Positions 1 through 12,362 of a stretch of DNA of 64,000 nt are shown piece by piece. The stretch is from Prunus persica (Eukaryota > Streptophyta > Magnoliopsida > Rosales > Rosaceae), in assembly GCF_000346465.2 (NCBI RefSeq), contig NC_034015.1:2958658-3022657 (forward strand). Direction: 5' to 3'. Made by a program: the position numbers and the translations under genes. Positions within the stretch are counted from its first letter, which is position 1. Every line of letters starts with the position of its first letter. The notes under the pieces were generated by a model. The model was not told where the DNA came from. It made no database searches and worked only from the letters and a program-made list of their open reading frames with translations.

Positions 1-477
1 ACAACCCTGATGAGAGCTCACAAAGCTTTTCCAGTATATGCTTTTGAGTATCACTGGAGGTAATACAAAGATATTCCATGTTTTCCTCTTTCTTTGTTTC
101 AACATGGTAGCCATTCAAACGTATATCTTTGAAACTCAACAGATTCCTTCTGGAGTTAGATGAATACAAAGCATCTGGAATGGACAGTATTGTTCCATTC
201 GGTAACATAATTTGGGCTATTCCTGAACCTTCAATCAGATCTGCAGGACCTGATATGGTTGTTACCTTTGCTTTTGTAAGCATTAATTTTGAGAAATACT
301 TCCGATCTTGAAAGATCGTATGAGTAGTTGCGCTGTCTGCGAGACAAATATCTCTGTCATAGCCTTTGTTTTGAGGGCATCCATAATTTGCATCCATGCC
401 ACCAAATAAGTAAAATAAGCTGGATTAATAAGGAAGAAAACATTACCACTTTTATTGGATTGAAATTTAAACAACAC
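1..477 (-). pseudogene. copia protease / GAG-pre-integrase remnant
   Basis: Read on the minus strand, about 360 to 1 gives an open frame with the copia protease signature LADSATTHTI and continues through a GAG-pre-integrase-like stretch that ends in KLCELSSGL at the window edge. Upstream of about 400 the reading lies in other frames, so at least one frameshift separates this piece from gag. The protease would mature the Gag-Pol polyprotein inside the particle. The fragment is truncated by the window, so integrase and reverse transcriptase are not visible. The family is firm; integrity cannot be judged beyond the frameshift. Confidence 0.75.
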
Positions 478-508
478 TTCAGCTAATACAAGTAGTATAT
501 TAAGGAAT

Positions 509-1567
509 TTAATCTAATTCGGACACATAACCTTCATTCCCTCTTTCAGTAACAAAATCAGAAACATCTAGATGCGTCTTGTTTAGTTGACGTGATATTT
601 CTGATGAGCCATCTGTGGCTGGCGGAGCATGATCAATGTAATTTATCTCCACTTTCCTGTTCTTAAGTGAAGCTTGATAGAGATCCGCCAAATTCCTGGG
701 CGTACGACATGCGCGCACCCAATGTCCCTTTGCACCACATCTGTGACAAGGGCTTTCAACATTTCTAGGCACATGGCTCATCTGTGCCTTTCCCTTATTA
801 CGGGATGCATTTTTGCCATTCGTGGATGGACCGCTCCTTGGACCTAAGCCCTCTGAACGGGCACCACGATTTTTTCTACTTCCTTGCCAGTGGCCACGCT
901 TGCCCCCTCGCCCACGTTTGTGGATACTGCCACGAGATGAAGTGGCATTCACTTCCTAAGATGCAGCATTTATTTCAAGAAGTGGTGCGGAGCCCGTTGG
1001 GCGAGATTGGTGATTCTTTAATAAGAGCTCATTATTCTGCTCAGCTAACAAGAGGCAAGATACAAGTTCCGAGTACTTCTTGAAACCGCTATGTCTGTAT
1101 TGCTGCTGAAGGAGGACATTTGAAGCATGAAAAATGCTCAGAGTTTTTTCGAGCATATCCTCATCAGATATATTTTCCCCACATAGCCTCATTAATGAGG
1201 TAATTCTGTGCATAGCAGAGTTATACTCGGACACTGACTTGAAATCTTGAAATCTCAAGTGGGTCCATTCGTATCTAGCTCTTGGGAGAGTCACCGTCTT
1301 CTGGTGATCGTATCTTTCACCTAGAGCTTTCCACAGAACCAACGGTTCATCAACCACCACATATTCGCTCTTCAGCGCTTCATAAATGTGGCGGCGAAGA
1401 AAGATCATGGCCTTCGCATTCTCTTCAGGCGAAGCATCATTCTCATCTACAATTGTTTGTCCGAGGCCATTGGCTCGTAGATGAATTTTGGCATCCAGGA
1501 CCCATGATAAATAGTTGTCCCCGGAAAGGTCCAAGGCAGCAAACTCTAGTTTTGCCAAATTTGCCAT
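509..1567 (-). pseudogene. copia gag with zinc knuckle, in-frame stop
   Basis: The ATG is at 1567. The first 203 codons (MANLAKLEF..., with YLSWVLDAKIHL and an LLAEQNNELL helix) are the UBN2/DUF4219-type Gag found in plant copia elements. A TAG at 956-958 interrupts the frame. The same frame then continues to 509 with a basic Arg/Gly-rich linker and the CCHC knuckle CHRCGAKGHWVRAC, which binds element RNA. The TAG sits between the capsid-like part and the knuckle, so the normal product would lose RNA binding. Programmed readthrough is possible, but the separate pol frameshift makes simple decay more likely. Confidence 0.85.
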
Positions 1568-2054
1568 CCAAAACTTTAGGCTCGAGATCTAGAATATTAA
1601 GCCACTTATTAATAGGAATTTCAGGTCCTCATTATTCAGGTATATTAATTGATGATAAAAGTAAAGTGTTATGAATTTGCTGGTATGGACGATAAACCCG
1701 CACCATACCTTAAATGTGCGGTAAAGTAAATGTGCTTGTATGGGCACTAATTCTGCTCCATACATTTAAATAAAAGTAAAGGCGTGGACGATAAACCCGC
1801 ACCACCCTTTAAATAAATATTGCCGTATGGGTAATAAGCCTACACCATACCATAAATAAAATTAAATGTGGGGTTAAAACCACCACCGAATAAAATAAGA
1901 AAAAGTTAGTATTAGTAACGGTCTCCCACTGATAATATGTTTAGTATTACCAAGGGTCCATTTTTGTTAATGGTTAGTAATAGAGAAGCAGATAGATATA
2001 GTATATTATATAGTGTTGAGTTGGAAAAATTTCAGAAATAAAAGGAGAGACTAT

Positions 2055-2067
2055 CGTGCTGATAACG
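2055..2067 (-). other. copia primer-binding site
   Basis: The minus-strand sequence CGTTATCAGCACG directly abuts the LTR end. It resembles the initiator-Met tRNA complement (TGGTATCAGAGC type) commonly used by plant copia elements. It fixes both the LTR boundary and the minus orientation. Confidence 0.7.
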
Positions 2068-2452
2068 TGTTATAAAATAACCTGGGATATGTGCGAATTT
2101 TGAGCTGCATGTAAAGTAGATGAGACACAGTATTTAACGAGGTTCGGCTACGCCTACGTCCTCGGAGAGCAGCAACAGTAACCTTTCACTATATAATAAT
2201 ATGACTACAATAGTGTTTACAATATGTGTGACTCACTGAATTTTCTCTCTGCTTACTTACCCTTTTCTTTCCTCTTCTCTCTCTTTCCTCCTTTCCTTTT
2301 TTTTTTCTTCCGTTTCCTTTTTCCTCTTGGTCTTATTTATAGGCTGCTAGGAAGGATGTGAGTGTACAGTATTTTGCTTGTGAGTGTACAGTATTTTGCT
2401 TAATTTCTTTGTGGGCCCCATAAATGTGGGCTCCACATGTTTATTCTTTACA
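2068..2452 (-). repeat. 5' LTR of the copia element
   Basis: The LTR is bounded on the plus strand by TGTTATAAAA and TTTACAACA, an imperfect TG...CA inverted pair. On the minus strand a TATAAATA box sits at 2334-2341, the likely promoter of the element. A perfect 22-bp tandem repeat (2358-2379 and 2380-2401, starting GTGAGTGTACAG) lies just upstream of that box in the sense of transcription. The outer boundary is inferred from the terminal dinucleotides only, because the second LTR is outside the window. Confidence 0.7.
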
Positions 2453-3005
2453 ACACCTTCCGACTTTTTGCTCATTTTTTGGTGCTTTCTCTTATGTGTC
2501 TTCTTTGTCTATCGTTGTTTATTTTTCAATAAGTACGCCAAATTGAACTTGTCGATCATATATGTATGGTACTAAAATATGGATGTTAAAATAGTATGTT
2601 TAAAATAATTTTAATAATGTTTAATAAAATATATTAATTATAAAAAAAAGTTATTTTCAAAAATTCAACCAAACAAGTTTTCAAAATTTAAAAGCTAAAA
2701 AACAGTTTTCAAATTACATAGAAAACTCCTTAATTTTAAGAAAAATCACAGTTTTTGAGTTCTCTAATTGGATAGAACACCAAACAGCCCTTATTTACTT
2801 TTTGGAGCCAACTCCCACCCCCCCTCTCCCACAACGCACGTCACAAATATTCATATTTGTTCTGGTGCTCGGAATCCTCTGAGAGTGAGCATTCTCTCAC
2901 AGGACACAACACTCAGCAAAAACCACATTCCTTGTGAATTAGCAGCCGCACTTCCTTCGTTGCCCTAACCCTAAACTACCTCTCTCTCTATCTCTCACTG
3001 AAACC
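2453..3005. promoter_or_regulatory. SPT6-like upstream region and 5' UTR
   Basis: No coding sequence. 2580-2770 is AT-rich. The last 240 bp are C-rich and hold a telo-box-type AACCCTAA at 2967-2974, about 30 bp before the ATG; this motif is common upstream of plant housekeeping and growth genes. No convincing TATA box was found. A copia LTR ends at 2452, so the intergenic space left to this promoter is only about 550 bp. Confidence 0.5.
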
Positions 3006-6000
3006 ATGGGCAAAGCCGTCGTCTCTGACGAAGAAGGTAACCCAGCTTCATCTTCACTTCTCTTTTTCTTACCTCGCATACCTAAAATTAACCCTAACCG
3101 TAGTCTCACGGCCTTTCTTATGATGTTTGTTCAGATGAGGTCGAGCTCGACGAGGACGAGAGGGAACCCCATCACGGCGACGCAGTCGATGACCGGGATG
3201 GCGACGATGAAGACGATGAAGAAGGTACGGCCTTTTGTTTCTTCATTCGTTTGTTAAATGCATGAAGTTTTCTATGGGTAAAATTTTTGAGCTCGATGTT
3301 GGTCAATATATGGGGGTTTAGTGGATCCATTGGTGATATTGGGTTTGGGTTTGGGTTAGGGTTAGGGTTTCGGCTTTTGTTTGTTTGCAAAGATTGGAGT
3401 GGTTTCTTTCGAGGAAATTTAGGGCAAGCATTGGGGTTTGTATGGATGTCTAGAAATGTAGGGCAATGAAATGAACTCGTCATCAAGATTCTTCGTTTTT
3501 ATTTAACTTTCCAATGTAATGATGGCTGTTTCGTCTTTGCTTTATCCCTTGTATTTGTGTCTTTTCTGTTGAAGATCACGTTTTCGAAACTTGGAATTTG
3601 GTTAACGTGTTTGGTCATTGCTAGATATGTTTTTATTTCTATGTAATGATTCTTTTTTTGAATAGATATTTCTTTGTAATGATTCATCATTCATTTATAC
3701 TTCCCTTTTCCTTATTTATTTTCTGGTTCATGTTTGTTTTATTTTGTTTTCCCCATGCTGTTGGATGTAGTTTTTCACTTTTGTTATTAGTGTTGTTTTG
3801 TTCTTCGTCATTTTTCTTGACTTCCAAACTCTGTCTCATCTGTTTATCTACTCTTAAGAGTTAACCATGGATCAATTTTTGAATTAGCTTCATTTATAAC
3901 ATTATTGTCATGATTGATTTTTGCAGAAGGGCCAGATGAATATGAGAAGGATGATTTTATAGTAGATGATGTTGATGAAGAAGATGAGCAAGAGGAGGAA
4001 GAAGATAGGGCAGACAGTGATGAAGAGAGGCAGAGGAAGAAGAAAAGAAAGAAAAAGTGAATATTCTATACCCTGAGCTGTAGTCTCTCTAAAATCTGTG
4101 AAGCTTTTCATTGTGAAATGTCAGGAAACAAAAAATCTGGTACCTGTGGTGTTTTTTAATTTCATTTGAGACTACTGGAACTATGCGGTAACAGAAGAAA
4201 ATTGAATTTCTTTGTTATAAGAGTGGTTTTCTTTTTCCCATTTGCAGATGAAGATGAATGCAATGTCAATGAAAATCTTTTTATTTTCTTTTTCTTTTAA
4301 AATCGTGTGGCAAGGGGGATAGTTATTCATTTATTAACTTATTTTCTTCTCTCTAATATTCTAGAGAGGAGTATGTCCTTGATGAAGATGACTATGAGCT
4401 CCTAGAGGACAATAATGTGATTGCCCCCCGAAGGAAGGCTGTAAGCTCTGCCCATATTTTCTTCTGGTTCTGTTGAATTTGTAACTTAAGCTTTTCTTTC
4501 TTTTTCAATGTACATAGTTTATGATTTGAATTCTTTCTCTCTCTTATTTTTCTTGTCCAAACCTTTCCAGGGGAAATTTAAGCGGCTGAAAAAAGCTCAG
4601 AGGTATGGTGAGGGGGAGCCTGGTGGATTATCTGATGAGGAGGAGTTTGTTGGTAGTGGTAAAAGTGGAAGAACTGCGGAGGAGAAGCTTAAGCGTACCT
4701 TATTTGGTGATGATGAAGGTATATATGTATGCATATGTAGAACTAAACTTGTAGGATAGTCAGTGTATAAATTTGGTTTATTGTTGTTGATTATGCTGTG
4801 TCCATGTAGGTCCTCCACTTGAGGACATAGCTGAAGAAGAGGAACCAGCAGAAGCAGAAGATGATGGAGAAGTTGGTGAAGAGGATGAAATGGCAGACTT
4901 TATAGTTGATGAAGAGTTTGATGAGACTGGAGCTCCTGTGAGGTATTTTGTGCAGTTTGTGTATGCCCATGCCTGTGTTTATGGTTTGAACTGAATTTTC
5001 TAATAATTTGAATAATCAACTTGTTTTTTTGTGGATGTTAATTCCTTGTTTAGACAGAGGAAGCTTAAAAAGAAAAAATCTAGGCAGGCACCAGGAGTAT
5101 CATCCTCTGCTTTGCAGGAAGCCCATGAAATATTTGGTGATGTTGATGAATTACTGCAGCTCCGTAAGCAAGGCTTGGATTCCAGTGAATGGAGGGAAAG
5201 GAGGCTTGAAGATGAATTTGAACCAATTGTTCTTTCTGAAAAGTATATGACAGAGAAGGATGACCAGATCCGGGAGCTTGATGTTCCGGAAAGAATGCAG
5301 GTTCTTTGGCTTGCCCTTGATAATACTATAATATCCGGTTTCATGTCACATGAGCTGTATTATATTATTTTCTTTGTAGATATATGAGGAAAGCACTGGT
5401 TCTCCTCCACTGGATAGAATTAGTATGGATGATGAGAGTACCTGGATTTATAATCAACTTGCAAGTGGTACAGTACCTTTGTTTAGCAAGACAGGCTTGG
5501 GGAATTCTATAAGCAGGGATGACATCATCAGATTTTTGGACTTGCATCATGTGCAGAAGTTGGACGTTAGTATTCTGATTAATGTTGGTATATTTCTGTT
5601 AATTTATCTGATATTTATCTTATTAATGTGTCTCACTCTCCTTGTTTCCAGATTCCCTTTATTGCCATGTATCGGAAAGAAGAGTGCCTAAGCTTATTGA
5701 AAGATCCTGAACACCTTGAGTTGGAAGATGAAAGTCAGGATAAAAATGACAGGCCATCTGTACTCAAGTGGCACAAGGTACTTGTCATGGATTTTTTAAA
5801 ATGTGTTAAGCTGGCATAAGATTAAAGAACGAACAAGAAATATGTTTAAACTGTTTACTTTTTCTACATAGGTGCTTTGGACCATTAAGGAGCTGGACAG
5901 AAAATGGCTGTTGCTTCAGAAGCGGAAAAATGCTTTACAATCTTACTACAATAAACGATTTGAGGAAGAATCTCGACGTATATATGATGAAACCAGACTT

Positions 6001-9000
6001 AATTTAAATCAGCAGCTTTTTGAATCAATTATGAAGTCGCTGAAGGCTGCAGAATCAGAGAGAGAGGTTGATGATGTTGACACCAAGTTTAACTTGCATT
6101 TCCCTCCGGGTGAGGCAGGAGTGGATGAGGGACAGTATAAGAGGCCCAAAAGGAAATCACTTTATAGCATCTGCAGTAAGGCTGGCTTGTGGGAGGTGGC
6201 AAGCAGGTTTGGTTACAGCTCTGAGCAGTTTGGACTGCAATTATCTCTAGAAAAAATGGTAAGTTTGGTTTGTCTTTCACTTTCAGATGTTTTGGCTGAC
6301 CCAGAGATATGAGGTTCACGCTTAATTTGATTGTAGAGAATGGATGAGTTGGAGGATGCTAAGGAGACCCCAGAGGAGATGGCTTCAGACTTTACATGTG
6401 CAATGTTTGAGAATCCTCAAGCTGTGCTCAAAGGAGCTAGGCATATGGTATGCGTTAATAGTTTTGTAGTTCGTAGAAATGTGAGCTCTATCATGTCTTG
6501 TCATAACGTCTGGTTATAAATGGTCTGATGTTCTTTAATGTCTTTTTCCAGGCAGCTGTTGAAATAAGTTGTGAGCCATGTGTCAGGAAGTATGTTCGAA
6601 GCAACTACTTGGATATTGTTGAGTTATCAACAAGCCCAACACCTGATGGAAATGTGGCAATAGATGCTTTTCATCAGTTCGCAGGGGTGAAGTGGTTGCA
6701 AAGAAAGCCATTAAATAGATTTGAGGATGCGCAATGGCTGCTTATCCAGAAGGCTGAAGAGGAGAAGCTTCTCCAAGTTACTATTAAGTTGCCAGAAGAC
6801 AGATTAAATAAGTTGATAAGCGACTTCAATGAGTACTATCTTAGTGATGGTGTTAGTAAATCTGCACAACTGTGGAATGAGCAGCGGAAGTTGATATTGC
6901 AGGATGCCCTTTTTAATTTTCTTTTGCCTTCAATGGAGAAAGAAGCAAGATCCTTGTTGACTAGTAGAGCTAAGAACTGGTTAGTCATGGAATATGGAAA
7001 GGTTCTTTGGAATAAAGTCTCTGTGGGACCATATCAGCGGAAGGAAAATGACGGCTCAGACGATGAAGCTGCACCAAGGGTCATGGCTTGCTGTTGGGGC
7101 CCTGGGAAGCCAGCAACTACTTTTGTGATGTTAGATTCATCTGGGGAGGTGCTAGATGTACTTTACACGGGGTCCCTTACTCTACGCTCCCACAATGTTA
7201 ATGATCAGCAACGAAAGAAAAATGATCAAGAACGTGTTTTGAAGTTCATGACTGATCATCAACCACAAGTTGCTGTCCTAGGAGCTGTTAACTTGTCTTG
7301 TGTTCGCCTAAAAGATGATATTTATGAGGTTAGTGTTACTACAGTAATTATCTTTTTTTAGCCGATATAGTGATATTTCCTAGTGTAATAGTCTGATGAA
7401 GTCAGGTGAGGGGTTTTCTTATGATGGATTTTCTTTTAGTGTGTATAGAGTATATACATTTCATATTTTCATTATTACACTTCATGCTTATTTTGTTTGA
7501 CCCTTGCCATTATCAGATAATTTTTAAAATGGTGGAGGAGAATCCTAGAGACGTTGGCCATGATATGGATGGCCTAAGCATTGTATATGGGGATGAATCT
7601 TTGTCTCGCCTGTATGAAAATTCTCGGAATTCATCTGATCAGTTACCTGCACAATCAGGTATTATGTTTCCAACCTTCTAAATCTCATGTGTTCATGCAG
7701 ATTTCTTGGTGTTGATTTTATTTTCTTGTGTTATCAGGCATTGTCAAGAGGGCTGTGGCTCTTGGGCGTTATCTTCAAAATCCGTTGGCAATGGTTGCCA
7801 CACTTTGTGGACCAGGAAGAGAAATCTTATCTTGGAAACTCAATCCTTTTGAGAACTTTCTCACCCCAGATGAGAAGTATGCGATGGTTGAACAGGTCAT
7901 GGTAGATGTCACAAACCAGGTAGGCCTTGACGTAAATCTGGCTATAAGCCATGAATGGTTATTTGCACCACTGCAATTTATTTCTGGGCTTGGACCTAGA
8001 AAGGCAGCATCTTTGCAGAGATCGTTGGTAAGATCTGGCGCAATATTTACTCGAAAGGATTTTGTGACAGCACACGGGCTTGGTAAAAAGGTGTTTGTCA
8101 ATGCAGTTGGTTTCTTGCGTGTTCGGCGGAGTGGGTTGGCTGCTAGCAGCAGCCAATTTATTGATTTGTTGGATGATACGAGGATTCATCCAGAATCCTA
8201 TGCTCTTGCACAAGAATTGGCCAAAGATGTTTATGATGTGGATGGTGGCAATGATGAGGAGGATGCTTTGGAGATGGCTATAGAGCATGTCAGGGATCGA
8301 CCTAATTATCTAAAAAACCTTGACGTTGAAGAGTATGCTAAAACCAAAAAGCGTGAAAATAAGATAGAAACATTTTGTGATATAAGGAGAGAATTAATAC
8401 AGGGTTTTCAGGATTGGCGTAAACAATATGAAGAACCAAGTCAGGATGAAGAGTTCTATATGATTTCAGGTGAAACTGAGGATACCCTTGCCGAAGGAAG
8501 AATTGTGCAGGCCACAGTTCGCAGGGTGCAAGCTCAAAGGGCAGTTTGTGCTCTTGAATCTGGGTTGACTGGTATGCTTATGAAAGAAGACTATTCAGAT
8601 GATTCCAGGGATATTTCTGAGTTATCTGACAGACTGAATGAGGGCGACATCCTCACTTGCAAGATCAAATCGATTCAAAAGAATAGGTATCAAGTGTTCC
8701 TAGTTTGCAGAGAGAGTGAGCTGAGAAATAACCGACATCAGAACACACAGAATCTTGATGCCTATTACCATGAAGACCGAAGAAGTCTACAGAGTGAGCA
8801 AGAGAAAGCTCATAAGGAGAAGGAGCTCGCAAAGAAGCATTTCAAGCCAAGGATGATTGTTCATCCTCGTTTCCAGAATATAACTGCAGATGAAGCAATG
8901 AAGGTATGTGCTTAATAATTCTTTTATTGATATCTGATGTTTCAGTTTATCTGTTTGATTGATTTATATTATGGAATTTGTTGTTGGTCATTAGTCTTCT

Positions 9001-11634
9001 TTACCTAAAATGAAGTTGCATTGTTTTTTATCATATGCCTCTGGGTTATGCTATGCCTCAACATGTAAGCCTCGTGGAGTTAAAGGAGGTTTGACCAAAT
9101 TTTACTGTGCTGACTTCAATACTAGTTCTTGAGTATGTGAAGGAAGTGGTCTCTCATTTGAAACAGATTCTGAAACAACAACTTTTCCTTTGATTTTCTC
9201 TCCATATTTTCTACCATTCATGCTCCTAGGACTTGAATTATTTTATTGCTTTGATTTGTAACCTCTGTAGTCTAAGGTTTAGTTTTATTACGTACTCTTT
9301 ATATTATCTTGATCTTTGTAGTGGATCATTCAGTGCTTGAATTATTCATATTCCTGAACCATTTGTCTTATGAAATAGTGTTATCTGTTATGTAACAGTT
9401 CTTGTCTGATAAGGATCCTGGGGAAAGTATTATTCGTCCTAGTTCTCGTGGGCCTTCATATTTAACCTTAACTCTCAAGGTTTACGATGGAGTTTATGCT
9501 CACAAAGACATAGTTGAAGGTGGAAAGGACCATAAGGACATCACAAGCTTACTCCGCATTGGTAAGACCCTGAAAATTGGGGAGGACACATTTGAGGATT
9601 TGGATGAGGTTAGTATTTTAAAAACGATGTGTTCTAAGAGTACTGTATTCAGTTGTCTTACTTTTGTCACAGTTTATAACTACTGAACGTCAATTGTTTT
9701 TAATTCTGAGTTTCTTTTAGCTTTTAGCCATTGTAATTGACCTATATACAATTTCATAAGGCTTGAATCATGGTTGGTTAGAGTTTGGACAAGAAAGCAC
9801 AGATTTAGTGTTATGGATTGCTGTAAATGTTGTTGAACTTGCTCAACAGAAGCTTTAGGTATTTTTGAAGTACGGGTTCGTAGAAATATTTGAATTTGTA
9901 TGCTTATCTTGTTCTGAAGCAAAACAGTCATCATATGCTTGATGTAGTTAGATGTTAAAAGGTGGCTGCTCATGCAATTTTGAGGGATAGAAATTTGATG
10001 GAACACCATTGAATTGAGTACTGATGTGCCTGTTGACTAATTAAAAATGCAGGTAATGGATCGTTATGTTGATCCTTTAGTAGCTCACTTGAAGTCAATG
10101 CTAAATTATCGCAAGTTCAAGAGGGGCACAAAAGCAGAGGTTGATGAACTTTTGAAGATTGAGAAGTTGGAGTATCCTATGAGGATAGTTTATTGTTTTG
10201 GGATATCGCATGAACATCCAGGCACTTTCATTCTCACCTATATACGGAGTACAAATCCACACCATGAGTATGTTGGTTTATATCCGAAGGGATTCAAATT
10301 CAGAAAAAGGATGTTTGAGGACATTGATCGGCTTGTAGCATATTTTCAGCGCCATATTGATGACCCTCAGCATGAGTCAGGACCATCAATTAGATCAGTT
10401 GCTGCTATGGTGCCAATGCGGAGCCCTGCAACTGGTGGTTCAACTAATGAGGGTGGTTGGAGAGGCCAGTCTTTTGACAGGGATCGGTCATCTACGCCGA
10501 GTTCACGAACAGGTGAAGTCTACCAAAAGAATGCAAGAAGGATTTGCAACTTCTATGTTTGATGAGCATCAACATTTGCATGGGTGTAACTGTTTTGTTG
10601 CAATTCAATCAGCAGAATGGAAGTACCGAATAAATCACTAAAAGCTATTAGTTAAAATTAGGTATTTATGCTGTAACAGATTTAAAAAAAAGGTCACGTT
10701 TCTGCATATAACTTGAACAATTTGACTAGAACATTGGCCCTACACTTGGAATATGGACTGCCCTTTACAAGATGTTTCTTTCTGCACAATATGGCCAACT
10801 GAATGGAAAACTCTAATTAAGGTTCATTGCTCTATGGCTTTTGTGCACATTTAATTAGCCAAGTGGTTTTTTTTTTTTTTTTTTTTTTTTTTGGCTCTCA
10901 TCCTCAGTTTGCTGGTTGGTTAGTTTTCATTTGGTTCCTGTTGTACTTTCTTCAACAAAATTTTCAGTCGCCTTTGTTGGTTTAATTTTGTTGCCCGTCT
11001 GTCATGTATTATAGAGATACGCGCTGATTATCTGTTTTATCCTGTCCGCAATGACACCAGACTCATATTGCTTCTGTTTTTTTTTTTTTCTTCGTGTCTG
11101 ATCCTTGCTTCCTTTATCAAGACTTAATGGACTTACTTTTTTGTGTTTAACTTTGCAGGCCGAAATGATTACAGAAATGGTGGCAGTAGAGATGGACATC
11201 CAAGTGGCCTACCTAGACCATATGGTGGCCGTGGCCGTGGTCGAGGAACATATAACAACAGAGGAAATAGCACCGGCAATGAGAGGCAGGATTCTGGTTA
11301 TGATGCTCCAACATGGGGTGCAGATTCCAAAGACAGGGATGATGGCTTGGGCAACTTTCCTGGTGCAAAGGTCCAAAACTCACCTGGAAGGGAAGCTTTC
11401 CCTGGTGGTTGGGGTGCTGGTGGGAGTGGCAGTGGAGGCAGCAATTGGGGTGGCGGCAGTGGCTGGGGTCAAGGAAGTGGTGGAGCAGGAGGGTGGGGTG
11501 GAGCTGGTGCAAATGATGCTGCTGCTGATAATGGGACTTCAGGATGGGGTTCAGACCTGAAAATAAAAGGTTCGGATAATGGGTCTTCGGGATGGGGTTC
11601 TGAACCCAAAAGAGGCGGTGGCGGTGGTTGGTGA
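3006..11634 (+). CDS. SPT6L: SPT6-like transcription elongation factor (17 exons)
   Basis: Histone chaperone and elongation factor that travels with RNA polymerase II. My exons, all with GT-AG borders and a continuous frame, are 3006-3036, 3135-3224, 3927-4056, 4365-4440, 4571-4718, 4810-4942, 5054-5300, 5380-5565, 5652-5777, 5872-6258, 6337-6447, 6552-7328, 7517-7658, 7738-8903, 9399-9608, 10053-10512 and 11159-11634. They encode 1631 residues, about the family length. Domains in order: acidic N terminus with a KKKRKKK basic run (1-270), Spt6 helical core, YqgF-like fold from about 730 (MACCWGPG), helix-hairpin-helix near 942 (ISGLGPRKAASL), S1 near 1115, tandem SH2 from about 1258 (RGPSYLTLTL), then a Gly/Trp tail. 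The tail has about eight WG/GW sites, the Argonaute-binding type of motif seen in plant SPT6-like proteins. The last intron holds a 26-T run (10867-10892). No disabling change seen. Confidence 0.95.
3341..3373 (+). repeat. short telomere-like run in SPT6-like intron 2
   Basis: GGGTTTGGGTTTGGG followed by TTAGGG-type units and GGGTTTCGG. It is a degenerate stretch of about five plant telomere-like heptamers within an intron. It could be an interstitial telomeric repeat or a local G/T-rich regulatory tract. It is far too short to mark a chromosome end. Confidence 0.6.
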
Positions 11635-11886
11635 AGAGACTAGTACATTTTGTCCCTCCCTCAACAGTTTTCCCGCGACCAATCTGTGAGGGATGGTTTT
11701 TAAGCTGCTCTTGTATATGGTTCTTGAAGCCCCTTTACCCTTTCTGACTCTGTTTGACCATAAAAGACACTAGCCCAGTTATGCGAACTTGTAGGAATTT
11801 TTGCTGTGGCAAAGAAATGTAATGGAATATATCTCTCGTCTGCCTTGTACGAATCTCTATATTATTAAATGAACTATACAAAATTT

Positions 11887-11935
<49 letters not shown>

Positions 11936-12362
11936 ATATGACAAAAACATTTCTGAAGTATCCATTCCACAAAGAAAGCACTACTTTAGAGATTACCATG
12001 AATGAAAATTGTACCTGGATTCAGGTGCACGGATAATTGTCATAACTTGCGTTGCGTTGATGTGAAGTACAAGTTTTTGGAAATTGTGGAAGCAAAATTC
12101 CACTAATTCCAACTGTTGCGCTCTTAATGAATGAAAAACACTCTGCCCTGGTCTTTTGCTTGTACTAAATAAATATCGAAGTCCTTATTGCTAAAAGAAC
12201 AAATCAAGTCAATTTCTCACTTGGAGGGTAGTGTTTAGGCATTAAAACGAACAAATTTGGGTCAATGAGGGGATCTCATGTTGAGTTCTTGCAACAATCC
12301 CAAATCTCGTCTAAACCTGTGTGACTTTTGGAGTGTTAAGGCGCCTACTTAAGCTTGGCGTC
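11635..12362 (+). other. SPT6-like 3' UTR and downstream spacer
   Basis: The 3' UTR probably ends near 11820-11885, where AATGGAATATA and ATTATTAAATGAA resemble plant poly(A) signals. A (CT)n tract of about 42 bp follows at 11891-11932. From there to 12362 I see no gene. The hAT-like nest starts at 12363 with its target duplication. Confidence 0.5.
11891..11932. repeat. (CT)n microsatellite
   Basis: About 20 uninterrupted CT dinucleotides just downstream of the SPT6-like 3' UTR; length polymorphism is likely. Confidence 0.9.

Larger units (their letters stand above)
1..2452 (-). mobile_element. Ty1/copia element, 5' portion, cut by window edge
   Basis: A minus-strand copia retrotransposon whose 5' LTR, primer-binding site, leader, gag and start of pol run from right to left and leave the window at position 1. 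The order LTR (2068-2452), Met-tRNA-like primer site, about 500-bp leader, zinc-knuckle gag and protease/GAG-pre-integrase is that of copia elements. Gag holds an in-frame stop and pol lies in another frame, so this copy is dead. The leader at about 1683-1855 has three degenerate copies of a motif built on GGACGATAAACCCGCACCA. The 3' LTR is outside the window, so neither the target duplication nor the age can be read. Confidence 0.88.

Noticed and set aside
3341..3373. Telomere-like repeats as evidence of a chromosome end or fusion
   Set aside because: Only about 33 bp, degenerate and inside an intron of a conserved gene.
3172..3486. Minus-strand ORF of 104 codons opposite the SPT6-like N terminus
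   Set aside because: Composed of Pro/Asn and Ser runs created by the telomere-like tract and the acidic exon read backwards; no homology and it overlaps real exons.
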